Positions 34,107 through 43,587 of a stretch of DNA of 64,000 nt are shown piece after piece; within the stretch, counting starts at the first letter, position 1, and every line of letters starts with the position of its first letter. The stretch is from CAWBLP01 sp963789495. Lineage in GTDB: Bacteria > Pseudomonadota > Alphaproteobacteria > Acetobacterales > Acetobacteraceae. The translations under genes and the position numbers were made by a program. Below the pieces are notes generated by a model. It saw nothing but the letters and a program-made list of their open reading frames with translations, was not told where the DNA came from and did no database searches. The stretch is taken from contig CAWBLP010000006.1 in assembly GCA_963789495.1 (NCBI GenBank), positions 124,001 through 188,000 of the forward strand, in the 5' to 3' direction.

Positions 34107-35010
34107 GTGGCCCGAACGGCCAGGGGGAGGCAGCTCCCCCTGGCTCTCATCGCCCTGCTGGGTCTGTTCCTCACCACCTGCACCCGCCCCGCCACGCCGC
34201 CGGCGAACCCGCATTACGTGCTCGGCCCGCCCTACCATGCCGCCGGCATCTGGTGGTACCCGGGGGAGAGCCATGCGCTGGACGAGACCGGCCTGGCCGC
34301 GGTCTATCCGGAGCGCCATCCCCCGCTGACCAGCGAGGGCGAGGTGTTCAGCCAGGACGTGGCCGCGGCGGCGCATGCAACGCTGCAACTGCCGGCGATC
34401 GCCCGGCTGACCAACCTGCAGAACGGGCGCTCGGTGCTGCTGCGCATCAACGACCGCGGCAGTCCGACGCCGCATCGGCTGGTGGAGGTGACACGGCGCG
34501 TCGCGGCTCTGCTGGGGATGCCGCGCGACACAGCGACGCAGGTGCGGCTGACCGTGCTGGCCGCGCCCAGTACCGCCGCCGAGGACCAGGTGGGCGGCGC
34601 ACCCCGGTTGGCGATGACGCCGGCACCGCGCGGTGCCGTGCAGGCCGCCGACCTGGCGCCGCCCCAAGGTGCCCGCCAGGGCGGCGGTCGTGCCGTCTCT
34701 GCTCCGATCGTGGCAGCCCCTGAGGCGGCGGCACCCGCACCGCTTCGACTTGACGAAACGGTAACGCAGGAGCGGCCCTTACCCGGAAGATTATGGGTGC
34801 GAACTCGACACGTTTCAGTCCTACGAATACGCGGGCATCCAGCGCGCCAAGGTGATCGGCCTTGCGCCGAACATCGTCACGGTGCTCGACGGACGGGTGG
34901 AAGGGTTTCGCGTCGTGCTGGGCCCGTTCGCCACCGTTGCCGAAGCCGACGCCGCCCTGGATCGGGCGATCGCCGCCGGAATCTCCGGCGCGCGAATCGT
35001 CGTTGATTAG
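34107..35010 (+). pseudogene. rlpA: RlpA-like septal ring lytic transglycosylase / SPOR protein, frameshifted
   Basis: Residues 1-150 encode a lipoprotein-like signal (LLGLFLTTC) and a divergent double-psi beta-barrel: HYVLGPPYHAAGIWWYPGE and RLTNLQNGRSVLLRINDRG, the RlpA substrate-site blocks. After a Pro/Ala linker the frame shifts near 34776. In the next frame lies a SPOR-like tail, DTFQSYEYAGIQRAKVIGLA then VEGFRVVLGPFATVAEADAAL, ending at TAG 35008. Removing one C from CCC at 34776-34778 restores one frame (ERPYPEDYGCELDTF). So this is either a real disruption or a single-base sequence error. The unshifted frame ends at 35006 with an Arg-rich tail. RlpA cleaves denuded glycans at the septum; the next gene is also cell-wall related. 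Start is GTG. Confidence 0.75.
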
Positions 35011-35018
35011 GACTTGAG

Positions 35019-36260
35019 ATGTCGGAGAGACACGCGATGCTGACCCGCCGCCTTGCCCTGCTCGGAACATCGATGCTGGTCTCCGCGCCCGTGCTGGCGC
35101 AGGCACGCAAGCCGGCCGCGGGACATGCCGGCGCCACCACCGCGCGCGGCAAGCCGAAGGATCCGACGCCCGCCGGCACGCCGGGCGAAACGCCGATCGG
35201 GCCGGTCGATACCGCCGCGCGCTGGGCGTTCATCATGGACTACACCACCGGTGCCTCGCTGCTGAACAAGAACGCGGACGAGGAGATGCCGCCCTCCTCG
35301 ATGACCAAGCTGATGACGATCTACATCGTCTACCAACGCCTGAAGCAGGGCCGCCTGCGGCTGGAGGATGAGCTGCCGGTCAGCGAGAAGGCCTGGCGGA
35401 TGGGTGGGTCGAAGATGTTCGTGGAGGTCGGCACGACGGTGAAGGTCGAGGACCTGATCCGCGGCATCATCGTCAATTCCGGCAATGACGCCTGCATCGT
35501 GCTGGCCGAGGCGATCTCGGGGTCGGAGGAGCAGTTCGCCGAACTGATGAACCAGACCGCGAAGCAGCTCGGGCTGACCCATTCCAACTTCCGCAATGCC
35601 ACCGGCTGGCCCGATCCGGAACTGCGCATGAGCTGCCGCGACATCGCGACGCTGGCCGCGCGTATCATCCACGACTTCCCAGAGTACTATCATTACGACT
35701 CGGAGAAGACGTTCAAATACAGCAACATCGAGCAGCAGAACCGCAATCCGCTGGTGCAGAAGGGCACCGCCGACGGATTGAAGACCGGCCATACGGAGGC
35801 CGGCGGCTTCGGCCTGTGCGCCAGTGCGGAGCGCAGCGGACGGCGCGTGATCGTGGTGCTGAACGGGATGAGCTCGATGCGCGAGCGGGCCGAGGAAGGC
35901 GAGCGCATGATGGACTGGGCGTTCGCCAATTTCGAGGACGTCACCCTGTTCGCCGCCGGAGACGTGGTGGAGCATGTCCCGGTCTGGCTGGGCACCAGTC
36001 CGACCGTGCCGTTGGTCGGCGGGCGCGACCTGGTGGTGACGATGCCGCGCAACTGGCGTCACAACGCCAAGGTGCAGATCAGCTACCAGACGCCGATCCG
36101 CGCACCGGTGGCCAAGGGCACGCCGCTGGGCAAGCTGACGGTGAACGGCCAGGGCGTGCCGGATATGGATGTGCCGCTGCTCGCCGGTGCCGCCGTCCCC
36201 CGGCTCGGCCTGCCGGGACGCGCCATGGCGGTGGTGTCGCACTTCGTGACCGGCAGTTGA
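35019..36260 (+). CDS. D-alanyl-D-alanine carboxypeptidase (PBP5/6-like, S11 family)
   Basis: A 413-residue serine DD-carboxypeptidase that trims the terminal D-Ala of peptidoglycan stem peptides. The three active-site motifs are present: SSMTK (SxxK) near residue 94, SGN near 154 and KTGHT near 254. A signal peptide LTRRLALLGTSMLVSAPVLAQA is visible. The C-terminal domain (AAGDVVEHVPVWLGTSPTVPLV...) is the usual beta-rich PBP5_C region; an amphipathic membrane anchor is not obvious. Start 35019 is used; an ATG at 35037 with GGAG upstream is an equal alternative. It follows rlpA within 10 bases, so the two cell-wall enzymes likely share a transcript. Confidence 0.93.
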   Translation: MSERHAMLTRRLALLGTSMLVSAPVLAQARKPAAGHAGATTARGKPKDPTPAGTPGETPIGPVDTAARWAFIMDYTTGASLLNKNADEEMPPSSMTKLMTIYIVYQRLKQGRLRLEDELPVSEKAWRMGGSKMFVEVGTTVKVEDLIRGIIVNSGNDACIVLAEAISGSEEQFAELMNQTAKQLGLTHSNFRNATGWPDPELRMSCRDIATLAARIIHDFPEYYHYDSEKTFKYSNIEQQNRNPLVQKGTADGLKTGHTEAGGFGLCASAERSGRRVIVVLNGMSSMRERAEEGERMMDWAFANFEDVTLFAAGDVVEHVPVWLGTSPTVPLVGGRDLVVTMPRNWRHNAKVQISYQTPIRAPVAKGTPLGKLTVNGQGVPDMDVPLLAGAAVPRLGLPGRAMAVVSHFVTGS

Positions 36261-36409
36261 GCGAACTTGTTGTCCGGGTCCGCGTCGCTCCCCAGCGGGA
36301 ACGTGGGGTGTGATGATCGGGCTGCGCGACCAGCGGACGATGGCGCGATGCCCGCCCGGGGCCGGATCTTGGGCAAGCTTTCTTCTGTCGGCTCGATGAG
36401 CGCCCGTTG

Positions 36410-37237
36410 ATGAACCATCCGCTCGACGCATTCGATCTGCGCGGTCGGACCGCGCTGGTCACCGGTGCGCGGCGGGAGATCGGGCGAGCGATTGCGCTCG
36501 CCCTCGCCGCCCAGGGCGCGCGGCTGGCGGTGCATCATGCCGGCGGCGACGGCGAAACCCATGCCGGCGGCGAGGGCAAAACCCATGCCGGCGGCGACGG
36601 CGAAACCCAGGATGCGCGCGGTGTGGTGGACGAGATCCGCGCCGGCGGTGGGAAGGCGGAGGCGTTCGCCTGTGACTTCGCCGCGGATGACGCCGGCACG
36701 CGACTGGCGCGGGAGGTGCTCGCCGAGTTCGGCTGCATTGACATCCTTGTGCTGAACGCGTCGATCGAGATACCGGAGGATTACCGGGCGGTGGACCGCG
36801 GCCATTTCGACCGGCAGATCGCGGTGAACCTGCGCACCACCCTGGAGCTGCTGCAGGCGCTGGTACCGCCGATGGCCTCGCGCGGCTGGGGGCGGGTGGT
36901 TGCGATCGGCAGCGTGCAGCAGGAGCTGCCGCATCCGCAGATGATGGTCTACGCCGGCACCAAGGCGGCGCAGGCGAACTGGATCCGCAGCATTGCCCGC
37001 CAGTTCGGGGGCCATGGCGTCACCGCCAACAACCTGGCGCCCGGCGCGATCCACACCGCCCGCAACCGCGAGCAGATGGTGCGGGAGGGGGAGGCGATCC
37101 TGCAGCGCATCCCGGCCGGGCGGCTGGGCCGGCCGGACGATCTGGTCGGCGCCGCACTGCTGCTCTGCTCCGACGCGGGGTCGTACATCAACGGCTCCAA
37201 CCTGTATGTCGATGGTGGCCGCCATGTCGGCCGGTGA
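36410..37237 (+). CDS. Short-chain dehydrogenase/reductase with an internal HAGGDGET repeat
   Basis: A 275-residue SDR oxidoreductase. The cofactor motif is TALVTGARREIGRAIALALA; the NAG motif appears as LVLNAS; the catalytic set is Ser in VAIGSVQQ and YxxxK in YAGTKAA; the C-terminal NNLAPGAIHTARN and INGSNLYVDGG blocks are normal. The region just after beta-strand B, which normally has a short acidic loop choosing NAD or NADP, carries three copies of the 8-residue unit HAGGDGET (36536-36607). This would enlarge the cofactor-adjacent loop. The ATG at 36410 follows a TTG; no strong ribosome site. Substrate unknown. Confidence 0.9.
   Translation: MNHPLDAFDLRGRTALVTGARREIGRAIALALAAQGARLAVHHAGGDGETHAGGEGKTHAGGDGETQDARGVVDEIRAGGGKAEAFACDFAADDAGTRLAREVLAEFGCIDILVLNASIEIPEDYRAVDRGHFDRQIAVNLRTTLELLQALVPPMASRGWGRVVAIGSVQQELPHPQMMVYAGTKAAQANWIRSIARQFGGHGVTANNLAPGAIHTARNREQMVREGEAILQRIPAGRLGRPDDLVGAALLLCSDAGSYINGSNLYVDGGRHVGR
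36536..36607 (+). repeat. Three in-frame 24-bp tandem repeats in the SDR gene
   Basis: Units at 36536-36559, 36560-36583 and 36584-36607 encode HAGGDGET, HAGGEGKT and HAGGDGET. Units 1 and 3 are identical; unit 2 differs by two bases. The insertion keeps the frame. Confidence 0.95.
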
Positions 37238-37332
37238 TGAACCGCTGCTCCCGCCCAGGCCGCGGCATGATTGAACTCGGCGCCGCTTGTGCCGAGACTG
37301 CGCCGCCGGCCTGCAACGAAGGGGAGTGCGCG

Positions 37333-38172
37333 ATGGAACCGCTGGTGACGACTGAATGGCTGGCGGGCGAACTGGGCCGGCCGGATCTGGTGGTGTTCGA
37401 CGCAACCAAATACCTGCCGAACGAGAACAAGGACGGCCAGGCGGAATACCGGCGTGCCCACATACCGGGCGCGCGCTACTTCGACATCGACCAGGTGGCG
37501 GACCCCGATACCGACCTGCCGCACATGGTCCCGACGCCGGGGCGGTTCGCGAAGCTGCTGGGCGGGATGGGTGTCGGCAATGCCACGCGCGTGGTGTTCT
37601 ACGACCAGAAGGGGCTGGCCTCCGCGGCGCGCGGCTGGTGGCTGATGGGCCTGTTCGGCCACGACAACGCCGCCGTGCTGGACGGCGGATTGCCGAAATG
37701 GATGAAGGAAGGCCGCGCCACCGAAGCCGGCGAGCCCGGCCCGGCCAGTCCGGCGGCGTTCCGCCCCGACTACCGAGCGTCCCGCCTGCGCGGCGTCGGC
37801 GATCTGCTCGGCAATGTCGCGGTGCAGGCCGAACTGGTGCTGGACGCCCGCGCCGCCGGCCGCTTCACCGGGGAGACCCCGGAGCCGCGCGCCGGCATGC
37901 GCAGCGGCCACATTCCCGGCTCCACCAGCCTGCCCTATCCCGAGCTGCTGAACGCCGATGGCACGTTCCGCTCGCCCGAGGCGCTGCGCGCCCGGTTTGC
38001 CGCGGCCGGTGTGGATGGCGCGCGACTGCCGGTGACGAGCTGCGGCTCCGGCGTCACCGCCTGCATCCTGACGCTTGGACTGCGCCTGGCCGGCCTGCCG
38101 GAAGGCGCGGTCTATGATGGTTCCTGGACCGAATGGGGCGGCCGCCCCGACACCCCCGTGGAGACGCGCTGA
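37333..38172 (+). CDS. sseA: 3-mercaptopyruvate sulfurtransferase (rhodanese tandem)
   Basis: A 279-residue two-domain rhodanese-type enzyme transferring sulfur from 3-mercaptopyruvate to thiol or cyanide acceptors. The first domain has EYRRAHIPGARYFDIDQVAD. The second has RSGHIPGSTSLPY and the active-site loop CGSGVTAC, whose CGSGVT form is diagnostic of mercaptopyruvate rather than thiosulfate sulfurtransferases. The start at 37333 follows GGGGAG; upstream in-frame codons are not protein-like. It ends two bases before the cystathionine beta-lyase start, so the two sulfur-amino-acid genes form an operon. Confidence 0.94.
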   Translation: MEPLVTTEWLAGELGRPDLVVFDATKYLPNENKDGQAEYRRAHIPGARYFDIDQVADPDTDLPHMVPTPGRFAKLLGGMGVGNATRVVFYDQKGLASAARGWWLMGLFGHDNAAVLDGGLPKWMKEGRATEAGEPGPASPAAFRPDYRASRLRGVGDLLGNVAVQAELVLDARAAGRFTGETPEPRAGMRSGHIPGSTSLPYPELLNADGTFRSPEALRARFAAAGVDGARLPVTSCGSGVTACILTLGLRLAGLPEGAVYDGSWTEWGGRPDTPVETR

Positions 38173-38174
38173 CG

Positions 38175-39386
38175 ATGCCCGATGATTCCCTGCCCGCTGA
38201 CACCAAGCGCGCATTCCGCACCAAGCTGTCGCATGTCGGACGGCCCAACAAGCACACCCACGGCTTCGTCAATCCGCCGCTGCGGCGTGGTTCCACCGTG
38301 CTGTATCCGACGGTCGCGGATCGCAAGGCGCTGGCGGCGCGGCGTGGTGAGCGGGTGCTGACCTATGGGCTGGGCGGGTCGGAGACGCACTGGGCGCTGG
38401 AAGACGTGATGGCGGCGGTGGAAGGCGGCACCCGCTGCGCGGTGGTGTGCTCCGGCCTCGCCGCGGTGACGACCCCGTTGCTGGCGTTCCTCAAGGCCGG
38501 CGATCATTGCCTGATGCCGGATCACGTCTACGGCCCGGCGCGCAACTTCGCCGAGGGTTTGCTGACCCGCTACGGCGTGGAGACGACGTTCTATCACCCG
38601 GAGCTGGACGAGGCCGGCATCGCCGCGCTGATGCGGCCGAACACCACCGTGGTCTATACGGAGAGCCCCGGCAGCCATACGTTCGAGATGCAGGACATCC
38701 CCGCCATCGCCCGCGCCGCGCATGCCGGCGGGGCCAAGGTGCTGATGGACAATACCTGGGGCATCCATCACTTTCAGCCGTTCGAGCACGGCGTGGATGT
38801 GTCGATCCAGGCGGCCACCAAATATCCGGCCGGCCATTCCGACATCCTGATCGGCACGGTGACGGTGAACGCGCAGGAGGACTGGGACCGGTTGCACGCC
38901 ACCTCACGCGGGCTCGGCCAGTACGCCAGCCCGGATGATTGCTGGCTGACGCTGCGCGGCATGCGCACGATGGGGGTGCGGCTGGCGGCGCAGATGGATG
39001 CCGGCATCGAGGTGGCGCATTGGCTGTCGCGGCGGCCGGAGGTGAAGCAGGTGCTGCATCCGGCGCTGGCCGGCGCGCCGGGCCATGCGCTGTGGAAGCG
39101 CGACTTCTCCGGCGCCTGCAGCCTGTTCGGGGTGGAGTTCCAGCCGAGCTTCTCGGTTGAGAGCTCGCATGCGTTTGCCGAGGCGCTGGAGCTGTTCGGC
39201 ATTGGCGCGTCCTGGGGCGGTTACGAGAGCCTGGTGCTGCCGACCTCCGGGTTCATCACGCGCACCGCGAACAGCGGGCATTTCGATGGCCCGCTGGTGC
39301 GGCTGCATATCGGGCTCGAGGATGTCGGCGACCTGCTGGCCGACCTGGAGCACGGGCTGGCGGTGATGCGCGGGTTCGGCTCCTAA
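38175..39386 (+). CDS. metC: Cystathionine beta-lyase (Cys/Met metabolism PLP enzyme)
   Basis: A 403-residue PLP lyase splitting cystathionine to homocysteine, pyruvate and ammonia. The family pattern includes TLVHVGRP-like N-terminus (LSHVGRPNKHTHGFVNPP), TYGLGGSETHWALEDVMAA, CSGLAAVTTPLLAFLKAGDH, YGPARNFAEGLL, the pre-lysine MDNTWGIHHFQPFEHGVD and the PLP lysine in SIQAATKYPAGHSDI. The WGGYESLVLP block near the end is typical of beta-lyases. Its stop TAA at 39384-39386 is made of a TA target dinucleotide plus the first base of an IS630 element; the pre-insertion stop reconstructs as TAG, so the protein is unchanged. Confidence 0.93.
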   Translation: MPDDSLPADTKRAFRTKLSHVGRPNKHTHGFVNPPLRRGSTVLYPTVADRKALAARRGERVLTYGLGGSETHWALEDVMAAVEGGTRCAVVCSGLAAVTTPLLAFLKAGDHCLMPDHVYGPARNFAEGLLTRYGVETTFYHPELDEAGIAALMRPNTTVVYTESPGSHTFEMQDIPAIARAAHAGGAKVLMDNTWGIHHFQPFEHGVDVSIQAATKYPAGHSDILIGTVTVNAQEDWDRLHATSRGLGQYASPDDCWLTLRGMRTMGVRLAAQMDAGIEVAHWLSRRPEVKQVLHPALAGAPGHALWKRDFSGACSLFGVEFQPSFSVESSHAFAEALELFGIGASWGGYESLVLPTSGFITRTANSGHFDGPLVRLHIGLEDVGDLLADLEHGLAVMRGFGS

Positions 39387-40514
39387 GCAGAATCCGTCAG
39401 CTTGACCAACGGATGGTAGGTACAATTCGCTGCCGGCACCAATTCGCAGGGTGCAGGACATGACGGGCAGATCGCCCCTTTCAGCGAGCGAAGAGCAACA
39501 AGCGGCTCTGGTGGCGCTCGCCGGTTCGCGTGATCGTGGCGAGGCAGACCGCGCCCGAGCCGTTCGTCTGACATTGGCTGGCTGGACCAGCGCGCGGATT
39601 GCCGAGGCATTTGGCGTGCGCGAGGACACGGTCCGCCTGTGGCGGAGCGACTTCATGCGTGGCGGTATCGCGGCCTTGAAGGCCACCGTCGCACCCGGGC
39701 CGGCACCGATGAAGAGCGAGGCAGCCCTGCGTGTTGCGGTGCCGCTCCTCGAGGAACCTGTGGCGGATCGGCACAACTGGACCATTCCCCGGTTGCGCGC
39801 CGAAATCGAAAACCGCGAGGGCGTGCGTATCAGCCGCTCGCAATTGTCCAAGGCTCTGCGCAAAAAAAGTTCCGCTGGCGGCGTCCGCGGCACACGCTGA
39901 AGGGGCGCCAGGTTGCCGCCGATGTCGAGCGGGTTGGTCTGCGCCTGCAACTGCGCAAACAGCAGGCCACCGCTGGCGACATCGTTTTGCTTTACGGCGA
40001 CGAGAGCGAGGCGCTGACGCATCCCTATCTCGCCCGGGTCTGGGCGAAGGCAGGCGCTGATTTACGTGTTCCTGCGCCAGGACAAGCCAGGAAGGTGGCG
40101 ATGGTGGGTTCGTTCGATCACGTCACGCGCCAGCTCATCGTGCACACCAGTCCGACCAAGCGCAGCAGCGACTTCATCGCCCATCTCGAACAACTGGACC
40201 GGCTCTACGGGCCCAAGCCCGGACAGCCTGTCAAACCGGTGGTTCTGGTCGAGGACAATGGTCCAATCCACACCAGCAAACTCTCCCGGGCAGCGCTCGC
40301 CGCCCGTGCCCATTGGCTCACCGTCGAGTGGCTCCCTAAGTATGCGCCAGAGCTCAATGACATCGAAGGCGTCTGGCGGGACCTCAAGGCGCATCATCTC
40401 GCCCATCAGACCTTCGCCGATCCCGAGCAACTCGATGGGGCGATCCACCAAGCCGTGAGTGCGCTCAATCAGGACCGAGCGCCACTTCCGTTGGGCAACC
40501 AACGAATCTCTGCT
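39386..40514 (+). mobile_element. IS630-family insertion sequence
   Basis: A 1129-bp element bounded by TA at 39384-39385 and TA at 40515-40516, the target duplication typical of IS630/Tc1-mariner elements. The ends are imperfect inverted repeats: both begin AGCAGA and share CCAACGG at positions 21-27, with about 17 of 27 bases matching. Its single gene is a DDE transposase in two frames joined by an A7G slippery run. The ends and coding frames look complete, so the copy may be recent and functional. Confidence 0.9.
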
Positions 40515-40517
40515 TAG
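39460..40517 (+). CDS. IS630-family transposase, two frames joined by probable -1 frameshift
   Basis: ORFA (to about 39868) encodes a helix-turn-helix DNA-binding part: GWTSARIAEAFGVREDTVRLW, then WTIPRLRAEIENREGVRISR. ORFB continues in the -1 frame from about 39864 with KKFRWRRPRHTLK and carries the catalytic DDE region: LLYGDESEA, VVLVEDNGPIHTS and LPKYAPELNDIEGVWRDLK. The switch point is seven A followed by G at 39862-39869 (A AAA AAG), a classic slippery heptamer. An alternative start is GTG 39451. The final codon is TAG at 40515-40517, where TA is the duplicated target and G is the flanking host base, so the element has no stop codon of its own. Confidence 0.9.
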
Positions 40518-40549
40518 GCTGAACCGGACACCCGCACGAGGGCGGTCCG

Positions 40550-42026
40550 ATGAGCCAGAGTATCGACACGTTGATGCAGTCCGCCACCGCCAGTTTGGCG
40601 GTCGGCAACTATCGCGACGCGGCCGAATTCCTGCAGCAGGTGCTGCGCCAGAGCCCGAACCACGCCCTCGCCATCAGCCAGCTTGCCGAGATCGAGATCG
40701 ATCACGCGGCCTATGGCAATGCGATGACCCGCCTGCTCGGTGTGCTGCGCGGCAAGCCCAATTTCACCTCCGCCCTGACGGCGCTGGCTCGCGCGTGCCT
40801 GCTGCGCGGGCGACCGGACGAGGCGCTGGTCCACGCCCGCCGCGTGCTGACCCTGGAGCCGAACAACGCGGCTGGCCGGCTGCTGCTCGCCCGCATCCTG
40901 CTGCGGCTCGACCAGATTGCCGAGGCACGGACACAGCTCATCGCCTTGCTGGGGCATCCCCCGGCTCGGGAGATTGCAGGCCTGGCCCATGGCCTGCTGG
41001 CCGAGGTGCTGGAGCAGCAAGGCGACTTCGTCGCCGCGTTGGAGCAGGGCAGCCTGGCCGCAGCCGAACTGCCCAATGACCCCCAGCAGCGGCTGAGCCA
41101 CGGCATGGCGCTGCTGCGGATGGGCCGCTTTGCCGAGGGCTGGCCCGGGTATGAATGGCGCCGGCAGACGGTGCGGCTGCGCCAGCAGGCCCTGCCCCTG
41201 CCGCCGGAACTGCAATGGAACGGCGAGAGCCTGCATGGCCGCAGCATCGTGCTGAGCAACGAGCAGGGTGTCGGCGACGCGATCCAGTTCTTCCGCTACC
41301 TGCCGATGGTTGCCGCGCGCGGACCGCTCCGCCTGATGCATGTCGCCTTTCCCTAGCTGGCCGCGCTGTTCCGCCTGGCCGCGCCCTTCGTGGAGGTGAT
41401 GGAGACCCTGCCGTTCGGCACCGGCGTGGACTGCCACTGCCCGACGCCGACCCTGCCGCTGGTGTTCGGCACCAGGCTGGAGACGATTCCCGCCGCGATT
41501 CCCTATCTGTTTGCCGACCCGGCCTGGATCGCCGCGCTGGCCGACCTGCTGGCCAGTACCCGGGCGGCCGCGGATCGGCCTGGCATGGTCGGGCAGTCCC
41601 ACGCATCTGCAGGATCACCACCGGTCCATCCCGGCCGCCGCGCTGCTGCCGCCGCTTGCCGCCGCGGTGCCGGATACCGCGTTCTTCGCCCTGCAGACCG
41701 AGATCAGGGGGACGGATGCGGCGGCGGTCGCGGACTGCCCGACGCTGCGGGCGATCGGTGCGCGGCTGAAGGATTTTTCTGACACCGCCGCGATGATCGC
41801 GCAGCTCGACCTGGTGATCGCGGTCGACACCGCGGTGGCGCATCTGGCGGGGGCAATGGGCAAGCCGGTCTGGCTGCTGCTGCCGCGCGCGCCGGATTGG
41901 CGCTGGCTGCTGGAGCGTGACCGCAGCCCTTGGTATCCCACGACCCGGCTGTTCCGCGCCGGCGCCGATGGTTGGCCGCCGGTGGTGATGGCCGTCGCCC
42001 AGGCGTTGCGCAGCTTTGCCGGCTGA
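40550..42026 (+). pseudogene. TPR-repeat glycosyltransferase-like gene broken by a nonsense codon and a frameshift
   Basis: The first 268 residues form tetratricopeptide repeats (NYRDAAEFLQQVLRQSPNHA, RPDEALVHARRVLTLEPNNA) and the start of a family-9-like glycosyltransferase part (LSNEQGVGDAIQFFRYLP). TAG at 41354 interrupts the frame, which then continues normally (LAALFRLAAPFVEV, HCPTPTLPLVFGTRLETIP); a CAG to TAG change would explain it. Near 41556-41575 the frame moves by one base, and the end is read as RPRIGLAWSGSPTHLQDHHR, DLVIAVDTAVAHLAGAMGKP and WLLLPRAPDWRW. Restored, it is about 490 residues, similar to TPR/heptosyltransferase-like proteins found near flagellar or polysaccharide loci. 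Decay, or sequence error for the indel, is likely. Confidence 0.85.
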
Positions 42027-42155
42027 AGGCGCGACCGTCGTCTCACCGAACGGCGCGGCATGCCTGATTGCGCAGGGCAGGCCCGAACTGATGCGGGTCG
42101 TGCGCCCGCTGGTCGCGGTCGGCGTCTCGCACGCTGCCTGATCAACCGGGACGAT

Positions 42156-42183
42156 GCGCCCGAGGCTGGAATGCCCCGGGCGC
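42156..42183 (-). terminator. Possible terminator downstream of binding-protein gene
   Basis: A 7-bp perfect stem (GCGCCCG/CGGGCGC) with a 14-nt loop lies 16 bases past the stop of the minus-strand gene at 42199. No T-tract; weak. The rest of the 42027-42198 gap shows nothing recognisable. Confidence 0.35.
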
Positions 42184-42198
42184 GCCGTCAAACATGGA

Positions 42199-43428
42199 TC
42201 AGAGCTTGACCAGCGGGCAATGGCCCTCGGCCAGCGGTCGGAAGGCTTCCTCCATCGGCGTCACCGCAACCACCTTGGCGACGTCCCAGGATTGCTTGCT
42301 CTCGGACGGCTTCTTCGCTTCCAGCAGGTAGACCGGATGCAAAGCACGTCCGTCCTCGCGGATGCGGCCGGGGCCGAAACAATCATCGTCGGTCGGCATC
42401 GCCTTCATGCGCGCGACCGTGGTACGACCATCCGCCTTCGCCGCAGCCACGCCCATGTCGTTGACCGTCTTCAGGTAGTGCATCAGCGCGCCATAGTTGC
42501 CGGCCTGGGTCATGTTGGGCCAGATGCCGTTTGGCGTCTTGCCCTTCACCCGGTCGTTCCACGCGCGCGTGCGATCGTTCAGGTCCCAGTAGTAGGATTT
42601 GCTCCAGCGCAGCCCCGCGGCGACATCCAGCCCCAGCGCCCGCACGCCGCGGCTCTGGACCAACAAGGCCGCAACCTTCATCGTGTTCATCACACCGAAT
42701 TCGCGCGCCTGCTTGATGCAGTTTTCCGTGTCGGCCCCGGCCATCGCCAGGCCCAGCACTTTCGCACCGGAGGCCTGGGCGCGCAGCAGCATGGCGGAGA
42801 AGTCGCTGGTTTCCGGGAACGGATAGGCGATGCTTCCCAACACCTTGCCGCCGGCCTGGGTAACGATGTGGGAGGTGTCACGCTGCAAGGTCTGGCCGAA
42901 CACATAATCGGCGGTGATGAAGAACCAGGTATCGCCGCCGGATTTGACCGTCGCACCGCCGGTGGACTTGCCGAGCATATAGGTGTCGTAGGTCCAGTGG
43001 ATGGTATTCGGGCTGCATTGCGGCCCGGTCAGATCCGACGTGCCGGTGCCGGAATTCAGCATGATCTTGTTCTTCTCGCGGCACACCGTATTCACCGCAA
43101 GCCCAACCGAGGACGTCGGAACATCGAGGATGACATCCACGCCGTCGCGATCGATCCATTGTCGGGCGATGGAGGCCCCGATATCGGGCTTGTTCTGATG
43201 GTCGGCGGAAATGATCTCCACCTGGTATCCCTTGGCGGAGACACCGAAGTCGATCAGTGCCTGTTGCGCGCAGACCACCGCGGTGGGGCCGCCGTCATCA
43301 CGATAGGGACCGGATTGGTCGTTCAGAACGCCGACTTTCAGCGTGGGGGTCTGGGCACGGCCAAGGCGCGGCAAAGCCACTGTCCCGGCAGCGGTGCCGG
43401 CGAGCAGCGTACGGCGAGAGAGTAACAT
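42199..43428 (-). CDS. Branched-chain amino acid-type ABC transporter substrate-binding protein
   Basis: A 409-residue periplasmic receptor of the Peripla_BP_6 group. The N-terminus LLSRRTLLAGTAAGTVALPR looks like a twin-arginine signal, followed by the mature LKVGVLNDQSGPYRDDGGP, the family's first strand and ligand loop. Other blocks are QWIDRDGVDVILDVPTSSVG, WFFITADYVFGQTL and VKGKTPNGIWPNMTQAGNYGAL; the latter type is common in receptors near CoA-ester or aromatic-acid genes. No permease or ATPase is adjacent. It follows the broken thiolase/DUF35 pair on the same strand. Confidence 0.9.
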   Translation of the reverse strand: MLLSRRTLLAGTAAGTVALPRLGRAQTPTLKVGVLNDQSGPYRDDGGPTAVVCAQQALIDFGVSAKGYQVEIISADHQNKPDIGASIARQWIDRDGVDVILDVPTSSVGLAVNTVCREKNKIMLNSGTGTSDLTGPQCSPNTIHWTYDTYMLGKSTGGATVKSGGDTWFFITADYVFGQTLQRDTSHIVTQAGGKVLGSIAYPFPETSDFSAMLLRAQASGAKVLGLAMAGADTENCIKQAREFGVMNTMKVAALLVQSRGVRALGLDVAAGLRWSKSYYWDLNDRTRAWNDRVKGKTPNGIWPNMTQAGNYGALMHYLKTVNDMGVAAAKADGRTTVARMKAMPTDDDCFGPGRIREDGRALHPVYLLEAKKPSESKQSWDVAKVVAVTPMEEAFRPLAEGHCPLVKL

Positions 43429-43587
43429 GGGGACGTTCCTTTGGGGTCGTTGGCGCTGAACGGTGACGCGCGGTTCAGCAGCGCGCTGTGCTCAAATTGT
43501 TTCGGAAAATCATGCCAGCCCAACCGTTCCCCTCTCCCAGCGAGAGGGGAACGATCTGGCGGTCGCAGCCGGTTTCCCGGTCCGGGT

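Noticed and set aside
39451..39900. Transposase frameshift as a sign of IS inactivation
   Set aside because: The shift is -1 at an A7G slippery heptamer, the standard programmed frameshift for such elements, and both halves are intact.
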